Positions 62,248-64,000 of a stretch of 64,000 bases of DNA are shown here, one piece after another. A model generated the notes under the pieces. The model saw only the letters and a program-made list of their open reading frames with translations. It did no database searches and was not told the origin of the DNA. The DNA comes from Paraburkholderia piptadeniae. GTDB taxonomy: Bacteria; Pseudomonadota; Gammaproteobacteria; Burkholderiales; Burkholderiaceae. The stretch is from the NCBI RefSeq assembly GCF_900007165.1, contig NZ_CYGY02000070.1:35957-99956 (forward strand), given 5' to 3'. How positions within the stretch are numbered: the first letter of the stretch is position 1; each line of letters begins with the position of its first letter. The position numbers and the translations under genes were made by a program.

Positions 62248-63465
62248 ATGCCCGCATTCCGCTTCGAAGCAATCGACGCCGCAGGCAAGGCGCAAAAAGG
62301 TGTGCTCGACGCCGACAGCGCGCGCGGCGCGCGCACGCAGTTGCGCACGCAAGGGCTCACGCCGCTCGTCGTCGAACCGGCCGCGACGCGCACGCGCGGC
62401 GAGCGCAGCCAGCGTCTGTCGCTGGGCCGCAAGCTCTCGCAGCGCGAGCAGGCGATTCTCACGCGGCAACTCGCAAGCCTGCTGATCGCAGGCCTGCCGC
62501 TCGACGAAGCGCTCGCCGTGCTCACCGAGCAGTCGGAGCGCGACTACATCCGCGAACTGATGGCGGCGATCCGAGCCGAAGTGCTCGGCGGCCATTCGCT
62601 CGCCAACGCGCTGTCGCAGCATCCGAAGGATTTCCCCGAGATCTATCGCGCGCTCGTCGCAGCGGGCGAACATACGGGCAAGCTCGGACTCGTGCTGTCG
62701 CGCCTTGCCGATTACATCGAGCAGCGCAACGCGCTCAAGCAGAAGATCATCCTCGCGTTCACGTATCCGACCATCGTGACAATCATCGCGTTCGGCATCG
62801 TCACGTTCCTGCTGAGCTACGTGGTGCCGCAGGTCGTGAACGTATTCGCGAGCACGAAGCAGCAGCTGCCCATTCTCACCGTCATGATGATGGCGCTCTC
62901 GGGCTTCGTGCGGAACTGGTGGTGGGCCGTGCTGATCGCAGTCGTGGTCGTCGTCTATGTGGTGCGTTCGATACTCGCGCAGCCGGCGCCGCGCCTCGCG
63001 TTCGACCGCTGGACGCTAACGGCTCCCCTCTTCGGCAAGCTCGTGCGCGGCTATAACACGGTGCGCTTCGCGAGCACGCTCGGCATCCTGACGGCAGCGG
63101 GCGTGCCGATCCTGCGCGCGTTGCAAGCCGCAAGCGAAACGCTCAGCAACCGCGCGATGCGCGGCAACATCGACGATGCGATCGTGCGCGTGCGCGAAGG
63201 CACGTCGCTGTCGCGCGCGCTCGGTAACACGAAGACGTTTCCGGCCGTGCTCGTGCACCTGATCCGCTCGGGCGAAGCGACGGGCGACGTCACGACGATG
63301 CTCGACCGCGCGGCCGAAGGCGAAGCGCGCGAACTCGAGCGGCGCACGATGTTCCTGACGAGCCTGCTGGAGCCGCTGCTGATCCTGGCGATGGGTGGCG
63401 TGGTGCTGGTGATCGTGCTGGCCGTGATGCTGCCGATCATCGAGCTGAACAACCTGGTGCAGTGA
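62248..63465 (+). CDS. gspF: Type II secretion inner-membrane platform protein GspF
   Basis: 405 aa. Two cytoplasmic helical domains and three membrane spans; FRFEAIDAAGKAQKGVLDADS and RQLASLLIAGLPLDEAL start the chain, and VLVIVLAVMLPIIELNNLVQ ends it as in other GspF/PilC proteins. Follows gspE closely in the same operon. Confidence 0.95.
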   Translation: MPAFRFEAIDAAGKAQKGVLDADSARGARTQLRTQGLTPLVVEPAATRTRGERSQRLSLGRKLSQREQAILTRQLASLLIAGLPLDEALAVLTEQSERDYIRELMAAIRAEVLGGHSLANALSQHPKDFPEIYRALVAAGEHTGKLGLVLSRLADYIEQRNALKQKIILAFTYPTIVTIIAFGIVTFLLSYVVPQVVNVFASTKQQLPILTVMMMALSGFVRNWWWAVLIAVVVVVYVVRSILAQPAPRLAFDRWTLTAPLFGKLVRGYNTVRFASTLGILTAAGVPILRALQAASETLSNRAMRGNIDDAIVRVREGTSLSRALGNTKTFPAVLVHLIRSGEATGDVTTMLDRAAEGEARELERRTMFLTSLLEPLLILAMGGVVLVIVLAVMLPIIELNNLVQ

Positions 63466-63535
63466 CGACGGGTGTCACGCCGACAGCACGGCGCGCTGTA
63501 TCGAAGCGTCGCGCCGCCACCGCAGCGGGATGAAA

Positions 63536-63946
63536 TCAGCGCACGTAGATGGTCGGGCCGGGCGCGTTCGCGGGCAGGAACACTTCGGAGCGCGCGCCGT
63601 TGCGATCGATGATGATCGAGCGGGCGCGCACTTCGGCGAGCTTCGCGCCCTGCATGATCGTGCTGCCGAGCGAGACGGCATGCGGCGGCTCGCCGCCCGT
63701 GCTGACGATCGCAGCGGCCCCCTCGCCCAGCGCGAGGATGCCGGACAGGTGGATGTCCTGGTTCGCGGTGCGCGTCAGCTGGCCGCCGAACAGCGTCGCC
63801 GCCTGCTCCGTGGAAATGGGCGCGCGCACGGCGGCTGCGGGCACGGGCGGCGCATGCGACGTGAGCGTGACGACCCAGTAGGTGAGCGTCGCGCAGAACA
63901 CCGCGAACAGTGCGAGCGAAATGAGGCGGATCTGGAGTGCGTTCAT
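63536..63946 (-). CDS. gspC: GspC-like type II secretion protein
   Basis: 136 aa from ATG 63946 (or 139 aa from 63955). One N-terminal membrane span (LISLALFAVFCATLTYWVVTL), then an HR-type domain with DIHLSGILALGEGAAAIVS and SLGSTIMQGAKLAEVRARSI. It is shorter than E. coli-type GspC and lacks a PDZ domain. It is divergent from the expected gspG set beyond the window end, a layout usual in Burkholderia. No gene is seen from 63956 to 64000. Confidence 0.85.
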   Translation of the reverse strand: MNALQIRLISLALFAVFCATLTYWVVTLTSHAPPVPAAAVRAPISTEQAATLFGGQLTRTANQDIHLSGILALGEGAAAIVSTGGEPPHAVSLGSTIMQGAKLAEVRARSIIIDRNGARSEVFLPANAPGPTIYVR

Positions 63947-64000
63947 GCGTGTCATTGTACGGACTCTCGTGAATTTTGCGGCGTGCCGAAAGCCTTCAGC

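Noticed and set aside
1..64000. CRISPR arrays, insertion sequences, tRNA or rRNA genes
   Set aside because: I looked for regularly spaced repeats, transposase motifs, terminal inverted repeats and cloverleaf arms and found none that I could support.

Overview
The window reads as part of the primary chromosome of a Burkholderia sensu lato species, most likely Paraburkholderia or Caballeronia. The evidence is the high GC content, the priA-hemE, atpIBEFHAGDC and mnmG-rsmG-parA-parB blocks, the gspDEF/gspC layout, and many small Burkholderia-type genes (DUF3717, AsnC-phhA-phhB). I assigned it from protein motifs and gene order; no database search was run.

Layout. 0-1.4 kb: 5' end of putA with its probable operator, two small ORFs and a decayed YeiH-type transporter gene. 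1.4-6.2 kb: priA, hemE, and periplasmic cyclohexadienyl dehydratase (pheC). 6.2-6.9 kb: a non-coding stretch holding a candidate structured RNA that ends in a strong terminator. 7-16.7 kb: acyl-CoA ligase and the complete F1Fo ATP synthase operon with a good promoter. 16.9-22.5 kb: SLC13-type permease, parB, parA, rsmG, mnmG, plus two perfect parS sites. 22.6-34.3 kb: two branched-chain amino-acid-type ABC importers. The first has a fused LivM-LivG and two tandem binding proteins; the second has an unusual Walker A. 34.5-39 kb: GMC oxidoreductase, CoA-acylating semialdehyde dehydrogenase and a LysR regulator. 39.3-45.3 kb: CYTH protein, phenylalanine hydroxylase module, two-component system and a SET-domain protein. 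45.5-49 kb: old yellow enzyme, MOSC protein, glutamine amidotransferase and a MarR regulator. 49-53 kb: a probable chromosome origin. 53-64 kb: mnmC, HU, a COG0523 GTPase, a lytic transglycosylase and the start of the type II secretion cluster.

The most interesting structure is at 49.25-53.02 kb. Two related DnaA-box/DnaA-trio modules sit in inverted orientation about 3.3 kb apart, on either side of a YbdK-type ligase gene and a cation:proton antiporter gene. Each has the same 29-nt double motif, a TTGTCCACA box, a 21-22-nt spacer and a TAGTAG-type trio facing inward. Most genes to the left are on the minus strand, so they point away from this region, as expected near a bidirectional origin. 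parAB and parS lie about 30 kb away. This looks like a bipartite oriC.

A second pattern is a 31-nt element (30/31 identical) that can form a hairpin. It ends 27-29 nt upstream of the start codons of two unrelated genes, atpC and mmsA.

Functionally the window combines replication and segregation (priA, parAB, parS, origin modules), energy conversion (ATP synthase), tRNA/rRNA modification (mnmG, mnmC, rsmG), haem synthesis, amino-acid uptake and catabolism (putA, liv systems, mmsA, phhAB), and protein secretion (gsp). I see no CRISPR array, insertion sequence, prophage, tRNA or rRNA.
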